Origin: an uncultured Eubacterium sp.
Lineage (GTDB): Bacteria > Bacillota > Clostridia > Lachnospirales > Lachnospiraceae
NCBI GenBank assembly: GCA_910586445.1
Contig: CAJUHV010000054.1
Coordinates: 1-27,335, forward strand
DNA: 27,335 nucleotides
Reading direction: 5' to 3'
The notes beneath the pieces are model-generated. The model did not search any database. It saw nothing but the letters and a program-made list of their open reading frames with translations, and was not told where the DNA came from. Below, piece by piece: positions 15,645-25,500 of this stretch (its first letter is position 1; every line of letters starts with the position of its first letter). The translations under genes were made by a program, and so were the position numbers.

Positions 15645-16754
15645 TTACTTTTCGGTGTATATCTCGTTTGTCTTAAAATACTTTACAACCGGCTGCATGA
15701 CTGCATCCCATGTGAGATTTTTCTGAGCAAAATCTCTGATCTGCATGCTGTCTATGTGGTCCGCTTCCAGCCCTTCAGAAAATTGTATAATTTTGTCTAT
15801 GCTGATCGGGGTATCATCCGCGGGCACCTGCAGGACAAATGGTATCCCGCCTTGAAATCGGGTATCCGTATATCCAAAGACCATCGGCAGTCCCCTCGCA
15901 CAGTATTCGGCACCTTTAATCGGTGCTGACTCCGAGTTTCCCATCCTATGTATACCCAATGATCCTACAGCAATATCAGCCTCATCATATGCTCTGGTCA
16001 GCCCTTCACCCTTCAGCCTTCCGCAGAACACCACATGATCCGCCAGATTAAAAGACTCTGCCAGTTTTTTATAATTATTTAAATCCGGCCCGTCGCCGAT
16101 CAGTTTAAATACGATATCTTTTGTCCCGCCTGCCCGATAATACTGGTGCATTCCCTCAAGCATCCGGTCAAACGCATGCCAGAACTGCATGCAGCTTACT
16201 GCTGCTAACACCAGCCTTCCGTCCTGTCTCCTTTGCTTTTTTAACGGCACCTCCTCCAGATCTACGCCGTTTACCAGCGTAATGCACGGTTTTCCCCAGA
16301 TCGTCTCATGATGTGTATATGTAGTGATGAGCTCCACATATTCACTGACCATTTTCCGGTAATATGCATCCTCCACTTTCAGCCTTCCATAAGACAGCTC
16401 CCCGTCATATGGATATGAAGCAATCTCAAGCACAGTCTGGATACCCCGTTCTTTCTGATACCTTAATAATTCAATAAACCATTTATCAGCAAATGGATAC
16501 CGGATATAAGTCTTTTTTACCCCGTATTTTTCAATCCATTGTATCAATATTTTCAGATATTCCTGTCTTGTAACCGCTGCCGCTTTTTCAACTGTCCTGC
16601 GCCCATCCATTAAATAAGCCATCTGGCAGTTTAACAGGGTATAATATGTCTGGTCCAGATTTTTTTCAAAAGCCCGTGTCTGGCCCATGACCTTTTTCCA
16701 GATGCCGGACGACTCAGAAACCTCAAAGCCTGTGTATGCAATGTAAAAAATCAT
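15645..16754 (-). CDS. Glycosyltransferase, GT4-like (GT-B fold)
   Basis: The 369-residue protein reads as a GT-B enzyme. The C-terminal half has AAVSCMQFWHAFDRMLEG, KLIGDGPDLNNYKKLAE, VVFCGRLKGEGL, then the donor-binding ESAPIKGAEYCARGLPMVFG, an EX7E-like arrangement. The N-terminal half is divergent. There is no membrane segment. The start is set by an ATGA junction with the stop of the upstream Rossmann gene, and GGGAGG lies 6 bases before it, so translation is coupled. The specific sugar is unknown. It is the only glycosyltransferase whose partner Rossmann module is a separate, directly adjacent gene, so the two may form a split version of the fusions seen elsewhere in the operon. Confidence 0.85.
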   Translation of the reverse strand: MIFYIAYTGFEVSESSGIWKKVMGQTRAFEKNLDQTYYTLLNCQMAYLMDGRRTVEKAAAVTRQEYLKILIQWIEKYGVKKTYIRYPFADKWFIELLRYQKERGIQTVLEIASYPYDGELSYGRLKVEDAYYRKMVSEYVELITTYTHHETIWGKPCITLVNGVDLEEVPLKKQRRQDGRLVLAAVSCMQFWHAFDRMLEGMHQYYRAGGTKDIVFKLIGDGPDLNNYKKLAESFNLADHVVFCGRLKGEGLTRAYDEADIAVGSLGIHRMGNSESAPIKGAEYCARGLPMVFGYTDTRFQGGIPFVLQVPADDTPISIDKIIQFSEGLEADHIDSMQIRDFAQKNLTWDAVMQPVVKYFKTNEIYTEK

Positions 16755-17167
16755 ACTATCCCTCCCAACAGCTCCCCAAGACAGATCACCCTGTCATCTC
16801 TTACAAAACTACTCAAATAATCCCGGATCCGACTGTAAAACTTAACCGGCGTCACAATAACTGTCTGATCCTTATATTGGCTTTCGAACTCCTCCAACCC
16901 GATCACAGGTATCTCCGGCAGGTTTACCAAAAGCCCTCCGCTTTTATCTACTACAGACAAAACATGGATATCCTCATGTACATTCTGGTACAGCTGGACT
17001 CCCAGATATCCACCGCCATATATATAAATATGGTCTAAGCCTCTTTCCTTCAGCCAGGACACCACCGCCCTGCGGTCCAGCATCCTGCCCATCATCTCAT
17101 AGCCTGCCGACGCTGTCTCCATTTCATATGCATACGCATCTAGCATCTCATTCCATTCATCCATCAT
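16751..17167 (-). CDS. Stand-alone Rossmann-like module protein, 138 aa
   Basis: The protein has about 30 helical residues, then a complete small Rossmann-like unit: IYIYGGGYLGVQLYQNV, an aspartate after the second strand in LSVVDKSGG, PEIPVIGLEEFESQYKDQTVIVTPVKFYSRIRDYL and a closing VICLGELLGG. This is the same architecture as the module fused to enzymes encoded at 3727-7424 and 18346-22442. It has no catalytic domain attached and no obvious active-site residues, so a binding or scaffolding role is plausible. It overlaps the next glycosyltransferase gene by 4 bases and follows the oxidoreductase gene by 15. It may be a truncated fusion or a functional separate subunit. Confidence 0.8.
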   Translation of the reverse strand: MMDEWNEMLDAYAYEMETASAGYEMMGRMLDRRAVVSWLKERGLDHIYIYGGGYLGVQLYQNVHEDIHVLSVVDKSGGLLVNLPEIPVIGLEEFESQYKDQTVIVTPVKFYSRIRDYLSSFVRDDRVICLGELLGGIV

Positions 17168-17182
17168 ATTTTCCCCATCTTC

Positions 17183-18259
17183 TTAAAACCGACCTGTAAA
17201 ATCCACTGAGGCATCCTTTTTAAGCGGAAGCTTTACAGGCTGTCCGTCTGCAGCTGACCGGTAAATGGCAAGCACTAGCTCCAACGCCCTCCTGCCTGCC
17301 TCACCGTCAGCCAGCAGTTCACACTCGCCCTTTATCGCAGCAATCACATTTTCATACAGCTTCGAATGTCCGTATCCGTATACATTAGGCGGATACTCAC
17401 TGTATTCTTTTTTGACCTGCTCAGCATCTTCCTTTGTACATCCTGCAAACCGCCACTCTTCAATTGCATTTACCGATTTGCCGCCTGCCTTTACTGTGCC
17501 CTTTTCACCAAATAAATACAGCGTCTCCTCCAGATTCTCAGGGTAGATGTCAGTCGTGCCCTCGATAATCCCATAGCTGCCGTTTTTAAACTGGACAAGC
17601 GCAATCCCGAGATCTTCGGCTTCTATGTAAGGGTGGCATAAACGGTCCGTGATGCCGTATACTGTATCGATGTCATCCCCCATCATCCACCGCAGCAGGT
17701 CAATGTTGTGTATGCACTGGTTCATCAGCGCCCCGCCGTCCTCTTCCCATGTGCCGCGCCATCCCGCCTGTTCATAATATTCCCTGCCGCGGTTCCAGCG
17801 GATATGCGCCGTCCCATAGTACAGCCTGCCGAATGCCTGCCCGTCTATGGCACTCCTGATTTTTTGGATTGACTTGTTAAACCTGTTCTGATGGCAGACG
17901 CAGACTTTGACGCCTTTTTCTTTTCCCTTTACAATCATGGCGTCTGCATCTTCAATTGAGAGCGCGATCGGCTTTTCTATAATTACACTGCATCCAAAAT
18001 CCATGCAGTCCAGCGCAATCCGTGCATGCTTTCCGCTTTCTGTCGCAATTGCCACCAGCTCCGGCTGCTGTGTTTCCAGCATTTCCATATAGTCGGCATA
18101 GATGGCAGTGCCCTGATCCTTTAGGCTGAACCTGCCGGCTAGATCTTTGGCTCTGTCGGTATGTATATCAGATAATGCAGTGATTTTCAGATGATTGTTT
18201 AGGGCTGCTGCTACGTGGTTTGCAGATATTCTGCCGCAGCCGATTAATGCATATTTCAT
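17183..18259 (-). CDS. Gfo/Idh/MocA oxidoreductase (WbpB/WlbA-like role inferred)
   Basis: The 358-residue NAD-dependent oxidoreductase has the N-terminal nucleotide-binding GCGRISANHVAAAL at 8-21, the signature EKPIAL near residue 94, then GWRGTWEEDGGALMNQCIHNIDLLRWMMG, containing the conserved GG-x-L-x-x-x-x-x-H-x-x-D of the catalytic domain. Family members oxidise or reduce sugar hydroxyls. Because the operon contains the other four enzymes of the Wbp route, I infer oxidation of UDP-GlcNAcA at C3 to the 3-ketone used by the aminotransferase. It is somewhat longer than WbpB, so another keto-sugar step is possible. GAGGAG lies about 10 bases before the ATG. Confidence 0.88.
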   Translation of the reverse strand: MKYALIGCGRISANHVAAALNNHLKITALSDIHTDRAKDLAGRFSLKDQGTAIYADYMEMLETQQPELVAIATESGKHARIALDCMDFGCSVIIEKPIALSIEDADAMIVKGKEKGVKVCVCHQNRFNKSIQKIRSAIDGQAFGRLYYGTAHIRWNRGREYYEQAGWRGTWEEDGGALMNQCIHNIDLLRWMMGDDIDTVYGITDRLCHPYIEAEDLGIALVQFKNGSYGIIEGTTDIYPENLEETLYLFGEKGTVKAGGKSVNAIEEWRFAGCTKEDAEQVKKEYSEYPPNVYGYGHSKLYENVIAAIKGECELLADGEAGRRALELVLAIYRSAADGQPVKLPLKKDASVDFTGRF

Positions 18260-18345
18260 TGCTTTTCAACTCCTCTAACAATATTGCTCTTGGCCGAATA
18301 GTTTGACTATCAATGCAATTATTTGTATTCTAAAAACAACTAACA

Positions 18346-19692
18346 TTAGAGATAATCATCTACAAAATCATTCATCAAAATATACTCTTCATTTTTCTTT
18401 AATCCAAAACTTTGAAGCTGCTGCTCTATCTCTGTACAATGATATGGTGTAACGATTACCAGACAAGACGACCAGCTTTCAACGTCCTCAACGCCTATTA
18501 TTTGCACCGATCTTATAGCCCGGCCCCTTTTTTTAATATCATTATCTATAATAATATCAGGAACAAATGGGTAATCTAATAAATTTTTTCCTCTTTCTCC
18601 TGCCCCATAAACGAACAACTGTCGACCCTTCTTTAATATTTTAATTGCAGTAAGCAATGGCAGCATCTCTATCTTTGTTGACATCCTATGAAATAGCATC
18701 GAGCTTATCCGAACCAAATCTTCTTCAAAAGGAGTTGCCACTTCCTTATAAACAGGAAAATCCAAATTTGTATCTAAAAACAACTGCCCACTATCTTTGT
18801 TCAGATATTTTTTTGCTATTTTAGAATTATTTTCCTTCTGCTTATCTAATATAACTTTTCGCTCCTGTGTTGTAAGATATCTTTCTGCTACTCTATCAGA
18901 ATATATATTTCCATACTTGCCGTTCAACTGCATCAAAGGCTCTGTATACTCTTTTTTCCATGGCTTTCTCTCATCATTTCCAACAACATTTAATAACTTT
19001 TTAATTTCAAAATAATTTCCATATAGAGAAGTGTTTTCATGATCTGGTATACAAAATTCTGACCAGTCCGGTTCTGCTCCTTTTAAAATTGTACACATGA
19101 AATCTGAAATAATATCTCTTCTAACACCTTTAAACTGCTGCTTCTCAAAAGGCCTTACTATTATATTTTCGTAGCCTACCATTTTCCCTATATCTTCCAG
19201 CCTAGACCAATAATCATCTATTTCATATACTCCAGAATCCACATAACTTGGCATAGGATTCATATATTCTTGTATTGAGTTATGCATATACCCTGCTTTC
19301 ACAGCTTCATTATAATATGATTCTATGTATTGATCCTGACGTCTTAAATAAACTATTACCTTGATAACGCAATCGATTCTCTTTGCTTCTGATAAAACTG
19401 TTGAAAACTTACCATCCCAATTTCCCTCATCAGAAATAATAACATTTTGCTGTTTTAAGTTTTCTGCAATAATCTGCCATACCTCGTTTCTTTTTTCTTC
19501 GGATTCAATCCAACGTAGATTTTGTCCATTCCTCCATAAATACTTATCTCCTGTTACTACATCAAACCTAGATAAATCGGGATAACTCCAATCATATTTT
19601 TTTAACATGCCAGCATTGTTAAATAAAAAACTTTGTAAAGATGTTGTTCCTGTTTTTGGCGATCCAATATGAAACAGCAGTACGTTTTTCAT
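18346..19692 (-). CDS. Sulfotransferase-like protein with C-terminal Rossmann-like module
   Basis: The 448-residue protein has residues 1-340 resembling a PAPS-dependent sulfotransferase. The 5'-phosphosulfate loop HIGSPKTGTTSLQ is at 8-20, and VIVYLRRQDQYIESYYNE matches the 3'-phosphate-binding strand (R..D/S..S). Residues about 350-445 are the Rossmann-like module (RQLFVYGAGERGKNLL, IIIDNDIKKRG, CLVIVTPYHCTEI). The start is 19692, since AGGAGG lies 6 bases before it; the ATG at 19752 would overlap the preceding gene. The gene is clearly AT-richer than those below 18 kb (one 60-base line counts 35 percent GC). It would sulfate the glycan or a sugar on it. No PAPS-synthesis genes are in the window. 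Confidence 0.82.
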   Translation of the reverse strand: MKNVLLFHIGSPKTGTTSLQSFLFNNAGMLKKYDWSYPDLSRFDVVTGDKYLWRNGQNLRWIESEEKRNEVWQIIAENLKQQNVIISDEGNWDGKFSTVLSEAKRIDCVIKVIVYLRRQDQYIESYYNEAVKAGYMHNSIQEYMNPMPSYVDSGVYEIDDYWSRLEDIGKMVGYENIIVRPFEKQQFKGVRRDIISDFMCTILKGAEPDWSEFCIPDHENTSLYGNYFEIKKLLNVVGNDERKPWKKEYTEPLMQLNGKYGNIYSDRVAERYLTTQERKVILDKQKENNSKIAKKYLNKDSGQLFLDTNLDFPVYKEVATPFEEDLVRISSMLFHRMSTKIEMLPLLTAIKILKKGRQLFVYGAGERGKNLLDYPFVPDIIIDNDIKKRGRAIRSVQIIGVEDVESWSSCLVIVTPYHCTEIEQQLQSFGLKKNEEYILMNDFVDDYL

Positions 19693-19720
19693 AATCATCC
19701 TCCTCTTCCGATTTATTGTC

Positions 19721-20848
19721 CTAGCTTTCCGATTGCCCTCCAACAAATGCATATAATACGGTCTCTGACATGCTTACATGTACTGGCTGCTCCAGACAGA
19801 ATTGATATTCTGGGACAAACTGCATTAATTTTTCCTGTATCTGCCATATATCCCGGATCAAATGGTACACACAGATTGCCAACTTGGGTTTTTGTGTCAT
19901 TATTATTTCTTTTGCACCTTCTAAAGCCTGCATCTCCATGCCTTCTATATCCATTTTTATCAGCGTTACCTTCTTTCCTTTCAACAATTCGTCTAATGTA
20001 TATATATTTAATCTATCTTCTCCTATCCCGCCCCGATATCCATTATAAACAATTTTTTCTCGCTTACTGCCTGCTCCTACATTAAATACTTCTATTCTTC
20101 CTTTTTGAAATTCTATATCCAGTTTTTTCTTTAACTTCTCACAACTCTGTGCATTTCCCTCTACTGCATAAATTCTATCGTAGTCATGATGTGTTTTCAT
20201 CAAAAAATCTATAATTGAATCACCTGTATATGCACCTACATCACAAAAGCATTCCTTTGTACCAAGTTTAAGATAGCCTGTATGGAAATAAGAAACATCA
20301 GGAGCATATAATTCTTTATCCAATTCATATCTGCCATATACCCGGAACTTTAAAATAGCCAAAAAGATTGTTTTAGAATTTTCATCTATCAAATGATTGT
20401 ATACATTATAATAATGTTCTTTATAAACTACTAAATCTAATACTGTAAAATATGCATGTGCCAATACAAAATCAGGCAGCCCCAAGCCATTAATTAAACA
20501 CTGACGATCAGGGACATAAATATCATTTTGATCAATGCCTCTCGATAACAATTCTTTTCCTATTGCGTATACATAGTCCTTTGTTGTGATTAAAAATTTA
20601 TAATCTCCAAATTTTGACTCTGAATTACTGAAAAATTCTTCCTTTTTTATAATAGGTATCCCCTGCATATTTCCCGTTTTATCAGCATCCACAATACAAG
20701 AAATCGGCAAGTTATACGCTTTCGCATTTTCTAACAGCCATTCGCAGACAACTCCTGCTCCGTAAAATGCTAATTTTTTCGGATTATCTAAAAATCTTAG
20801 AAAAACATGGGACTTTATCTCATCATACAAAAGATCTAACCGGTTCAT
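19721..20848 (-). CDS. FkbM family methyltransferase with N-terminal Rossmann-like module
   Basis: The 375-residue protein has residues about 22-125 as the Rossmann-like module (KKLAFYGAGVVCEWLLENA, SCIVDADKTG, YKFLITTKDY, ending in a D-x-N-D-I-Y-V strand). Residues about 200-350 are an FkbM SAM-dependent methyltransferase: FCDVGAYTGDSIIDF binds SAM, then YAVEGNAQSCEKL and TLIKMDIEGMEMQALEGA. Family members O-methylate sugars, among other substrates. AAGGGG lies 7 bases before the ATG. Composition is AT-rich like the sulfotransferase gene, which follows after 28 bases. A glycan O-methyltransferase role is the most likely reading. Confidence 0.86.
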   Translation of the reverse strand: MNRLDLLYDEIKSHVFLRFLDNPKKLAFYGAGVVCEWLLENAKAYNLPISCIVDADKTGNMQGIPIIKKEEFFSNSESKFGDYKFLITTKDYVYAIGKELLSRGIDQNDIYVPDRQCLINGLGLPDFVLAHAYFTVLDLVVYKEHYYNVYNHLIDENSKTIFLAILKFRVYGRYELDKELYAPDVSYFHTGYLKLGTKECFCDVGAYTGDSIIDFLMKTHHDYDRIYAVEGNAQSCEKLKKKLDIEFQKGRIEVFNVGAGSKREKIVYNGYRGGIGEDRLNIYTLDELLKGKKVTLIKMDIEGMEMQALEGAKEIIMTQKPKLAICVYHLIRDIWQIQEKLMQFVPEYQFCLEQPVHVSMSETVLYAFVGGQSES

Positions 20849-20900
20849 TCTATTCCCCTTTCAAAATATATTATTATGTATGTTTACATCTATTTAGTTT

Positions 20901-22442
20901 CTATTCGTATATCATTTTTATCTCTTTTCGAACTGTTGCATCAAACCCACACTGCCTTTCCATTCTAGCCGATGCATTTTTACACTTTCTCAAAAACTCT
21001 TCCGGCTGATAATACAAATAAGCAATCTCATCTGCAAGCTGCATATAATTATCAAATTCATACAGCGATCCGCAGTCTTCATTCATAAATTCTGGAACTG
21101 CTGCTGTATTGCATGATATGACTGCCATGCCTGCACTCATGCCTTCGCAGGCTGTGACCCCCTGTGTATCGCATCTGGTAGGAGCCAGTAAGATCCCATG
21201 GGATGCAAACAGTTCTTTCATCCGTCCCTGATCTATATATTCTTTATAAATAAACACATTTGGAAACTGCCGCTGCTTTAACTCTGCAAAATTTTGCTCA
21301 AATAATTCCCCATCCCCATACAGATCGAAAGTAAATTCATTAAAGAAAGATTTTTCTGATAATTCTAAGATTGCTTTTGCTGTGATATCATTTGCATATG
21401 TCTTTGTAGTATGTGATTTTATACACAATACCTTCAGCCTGTCTTCTTTTTGCCTAGTTCCAGATCTATAAAATTCTCCGTCTATAAAATTAGGAACCAC
21501 TTTATTATAAAGCGGCAGAATGCCGACGCTTTTTTTCACTCTCTGCCGCAGCCAGCTCGATACAAATACAAACTGTATGTTGGGCATCCTAAATATTTTT
21601 CTCAAAAAATAAGCTTTATCCTGATCTCTTTGATCCCAGTTTTTCTTATTCTGCTTTAATTCTTCATCTGAATAACAGTAATAAGTACGATTCCATCTCA
21701 TGACCTCATATCCATGGCACCAGACAACCATTTGCATTTTAATCCTGCCCGCACGCCATATCGCGTATATAATATTTTTATCTACAAAATGAATAAGAAG
21801 CTTCTCATAGCTCCTTTCCCTAAGCAGCCGCCTTAACTCATGGACACCACCTTGAAATACACGAATTTCCTCATACTCATATGTTTCAAATGATTCATTT
21901 TCAATAAACCCAAAAGCTTCGATTTTTAATCCCTCTCCCACATACCGGAGTACCCTTCGATGCACAAATGCACATCTAGGATTATCTGGACGGGGATAGC
22001 CTCCATTGCAGATGATCAAGTATTTTTTTCCAATTTTACCCTGATCATTCCATTCAGAAAGATCCCGGTATTCATAATCTAAATTATAGTATCGCAGCCG
22101 CCCGAAAGCCTTCCGCTCCACAAGCGCTTTCAGTTCCTGCCGTTCTTTATATGACAACGTGCCAATGAGCGGTTGAACGCTTTCATAATATTCTAGTCCC
22201 GCTCCTATTTCCTGCAGCTGTTTCGCGATATCTGCATAATATGAGCTAGCAATCACTACGGCTGATTCTGGGTATTTACAGAGCAGTTCTGCAGATAAAA
22301 TAGGCAGGTTATTTTTCTTCGTATCCCATTTAGCAGAATCATTATCTGCAAAAGCAACTACCTCATACTGTTTTAAGCATGACAAGATCATATATGCCTC
22401 ATCCGCCATCAATCCTGTTCCAAATATAACTATTTCTCTCAT
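20901..22442 (-). CDS. GT4 glycosyltransferase with N-terminal Rossmann-like module
   Basis: The 513-residue protein opens with the Rossmann-like module at residues 1-95 (REIVIFGTGLMADEAYMIL, VAFADNDSAKW, ESAVVIASSYYADIAKQL). Its start is close to that of the GT-D protein, which also reads ADNDS-K-W. From about residue 135 onward it is a GT-B fold GT4 enzyme: VVWCHGYEVMRWN, FVSSWLRQRVKK, VPNFIDGEFY, LYGDGELFEQNFAELK, and the donor-binding TACEGMSAGMAVISCNTAAVPEF. There is no membrane segment. CAGGAG lies 8 bases before the ATG. It is AT-rich and grouped with the two modifying-enzyme genes. Confidence 0.88.
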   Translation of the reverse strand: MREIVIFGTGLMADEAYMILSCLKQYEVVAFADNDSAKWDTKKNNLPILSAELLCKYPESAVVIASSYYADIAKQLQEIGAGLEYYESVQPLIGTLSYKERQELKALVERKAFGRLRYYNLDYEYRDLSEWNDQGKIGKKYLIICNGGYPRPDNPRCAFVHRRVLRYVGEGLKIEAFGFIENESFETYEYEEIRVFQGGVHELRRLLRERSYEKLLIHFVDKNIIYAIWRAGRIKMQMVVWCHGYEVMRWNRTYYCYSDEELKQNKKNWDQRDQDKAYFLRKIFRMPNIQFVFVSSWLRQRVKKSVGILPLYNKVVPNFIDGEFYRSGTRQKEDRLKVLCIKSHTTKTYANDITAKAILELSEKSFFNEFTFDLYGDGELFEQNFAELKQRQFPNVFIYKEYIDQGRMKELFASHGILLAPTRCDTQGVTACEGMSAGMAVISCNTAAVPEFMNEDCGSLYEFDNYMQLADEIAYLYYQPEEFLRKCKNASARMERQCGFDATVRKEIKMIYE

Positions 22443-22537
22443 ACCTCATACTCCTGATAATACCATGAACCCATCTTCTTAACAGATGCCGTTAAAATTG
22501 ATCTCATTTCTATCCAAAACACACATCTGCTAATTTA

Positions 22538-25500
22538 TTATTTATTCTTTACCAGCTCAAAAATACGGTTACCTATATTAATTTTATTGTTTGACTGACT
22601 ATCATGTTTTTCCAGACAACACATAAAAAACTGCTCTATATCAACGGCTTTCGTTTCACACACAATTTTTTCATTCATGCTATCCTTTAAAAACCCTGCA
22701 AATTTCTTATCCGCTATATGCATCTGCTTTATATCTAAAGACATATCCCATGCATCCACTTCAACGAACCGTGCATAACGAGCATAATGCATCACAATCT
22801 TTCTGCCACCTTTTAAATACTCTATCCGGCAAAAACCGTCTGCCTTTTGTACTCCTTCCAATCCTTTTACTTCTAAAGCCGCTGCAGCCAGATTTGTTTT
22901 ATCTACAATTAAAATACTGCTGCATACAGCATCCGGCGTATTCCACGGCATAAAAAAAATATATGAACCCGCATTTACACAGTCATAAAACAATGGCGAT
23001 TCAAAACAATCTTGTTTTTCCGCTGAGCGTTTCCCCATAACCGTAAAATCGTCTGGCATATGATCCAATACTGTTACCTGACCGCTTTCTTTATTCCATC
23101 TATACAGCCGGGCTGCATATCCGCTGAGCCAGAAATCTTTTCCGTCAAAAATAATCGTATTTAATCCCTTGTCGTTTATATCCAGACTGAAATATTCTGC
23201 TGTCTTAGCTACCACATCAAACTCACAGATTTTTCCTGCCGAACGTGATACACAGTAAATTTTATTGCCCACTTTTTCTGCACAATATCCCGCTTTATCC
23301 TTATCTGTAGAAAATATGTCAAAACAGACTGCTATCTGCTTATTTTCCAAATCAAATGCAAGAATCTTGCTCATCCCATACGACACACACCACAGCACAT
23401 CACCATCTATCCAATAATTATGTATGCCAATACGTACACCGTCTGGATTATGTATCTGAATGCTGTCAAACAACTGTGTTTCTAAATCATAAACCCATAC
23501 ACAATCTCCTTTATCCGGGAGACAGCAGATTTTGTTTCTATATTTTATACACTCAGGCGTCATGCGAAACGAATCTCCCGGTTCCGCCGGAACCGCCGCC
23601 ACCGGAGCTGTCCGCATATCCGCAAGCTCCATCCGGTAGAGCACATTATCCCGGTTCCCAACAAACCACGCCGCATTCTCATCCTCGTCCAGCCACATCC
23701 CGTCATTTGGGATAAACGCCTCCTGTCCTGACAGCACGTCCACATCCTGCCACATCACCCGCTTTTTCTGCTCTGTAAACAGATGAATCACACTGCTGCC
23801 GTCTCCATAATAAGCATCACTCAGGCACACTGCCCTGTGCAGGTCTGCGGTATCATCATAGATCCCAAATCCCTCTTCACAGTACTCCTGCACCAGACGC
23901 TGATACTCTTCCCACAGCTGCGGCCTCATCGTTTCCATCGTCGCTTTCATCAGCGGATGCGGCCTCCAGATCAGCGCCACTTCGTCCTGCTTCTTTTTAA
24001 ATACAGAAAATACATCCCTCATTTTTTCCAGCATTTTCTCATTATAAGACAGCAGCGCCCCGACACTGGTATTGTATAAAACAATCTTTTTGTCACTCCC
24101 GTCCGGCTTTTTTAATATGGGCAGCCACTTATCCGGGATATCCAGCTCTTCTTTTTTCGTATTCACTGCCTTATCCGTCTTTGGTGAACCAAGCCCGTAT
24201 ATTTTCGCCTCCCAGATCTTTCTCGTCTGCCCGCCGGCCAGCGCTGTCAGCGCATTTATGTACACCTGCTTCATATCTTCTGACTGCACAATTACCTTAT
24301 CTGCATGTACGACACCCGGCAATGCAGCAAAATTCTCTATCCACGCAGCTGCCCGGCTGTCTTTTGGATGGATCTCGTCTAATATAAAGTATGGTATATA
24401 CACTAATGATTTTGTGTATTGTTTCAAATTTGACGCGTAAAAATATGGGTGCACGCTCGTCACCAGATTGCATGCATCATATGGATTATGTATAAAAATC
24501 ATGTCCGGCATATGCGCCGCAAAATCAAACGTTTCATAATTTGTAACCGGCACATAATCCGGGTACTGGCTACCTTCATAATGCATTTCCCGGAAACTTC
24601 CGTCTGGATTTTTATCATAGTATGGGATTGGTATTACGTACGCCTCACAGTCCGGGTCATCTGCTGCCGCCCTCCAGACGCTTTCCAGAGAATCCCACAT
24701 GGAAGCCTTGTATGGGAGAAATATTGCCTCTATGCGCTCCTTAATGTCATTGTTAATGCTGTCACGGATACGTTTTTCCATATGCCGGAGTCCGCGCAGA
24801 TCTGCTGTTTTTTCCTGTACGGACGCATCCGCCTGGACGTTCTGCTCCCGATTTTCACAGAATGCTGCCAGACCGTTCCCTGCAGCCTGCTCATATATCT
24901 GATAGACCATTTCACAGTACTCTTCCAGCATCCTGACCGTTACAAATCCTTCGCCCTGCGACTCTTCGATCAAGTTTCCCAGACGTATAGCACTATACTG
25001 GCATCCTTCCAAAAGTGCCTTCACAGAAGCTGCATCCTGATTTTTGACTGCTTTCTCTATACTTTCATGCGCCTGACCAATCAGCGACAGCATTTCCAGA
25101 GCTTTCTTTTTCATTGATTGTTTCATCGCGCACCCTTCCTTCTTCAAATGCTCCATCGAAAATGTATACGCGCAGGGCATCCCGTCTTTAAAATAACCTA
25201 TGCACCTGCCTCCTAAAGTACCGGACTCCCGCTTCCCCCGTTCTTCCTCCAGCGTATGCTCCTGCCTTTTATAAAACGGATAATCATGGCTGTCCCAGCA
25301 GTGCACCGGCTTTACATATTCTCCGTACTTTAACCGCAGTACGGCATCGTAGGCTGCCGGAACCGGAATCTGCGTATTTTCAAACGGGAGCATAATGGAA
25401 TGTTCATAGTAAGACTTTGGCATTCGAAATACTCCCTGATCCATCCACAGCGGCATCAGCGTAAGCTCTGATGATTCTTCCTCTCCATATAAAGAAAAAA

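Noticed and set aside
24449..25117. Plus-strand open frame of 222 codons inside the LicD gene
   Set aside because: It lies wholly antisense to a gene with recognisable domains, and its product is His/Cys/Leu-rich noise typical of an antisense shadow.
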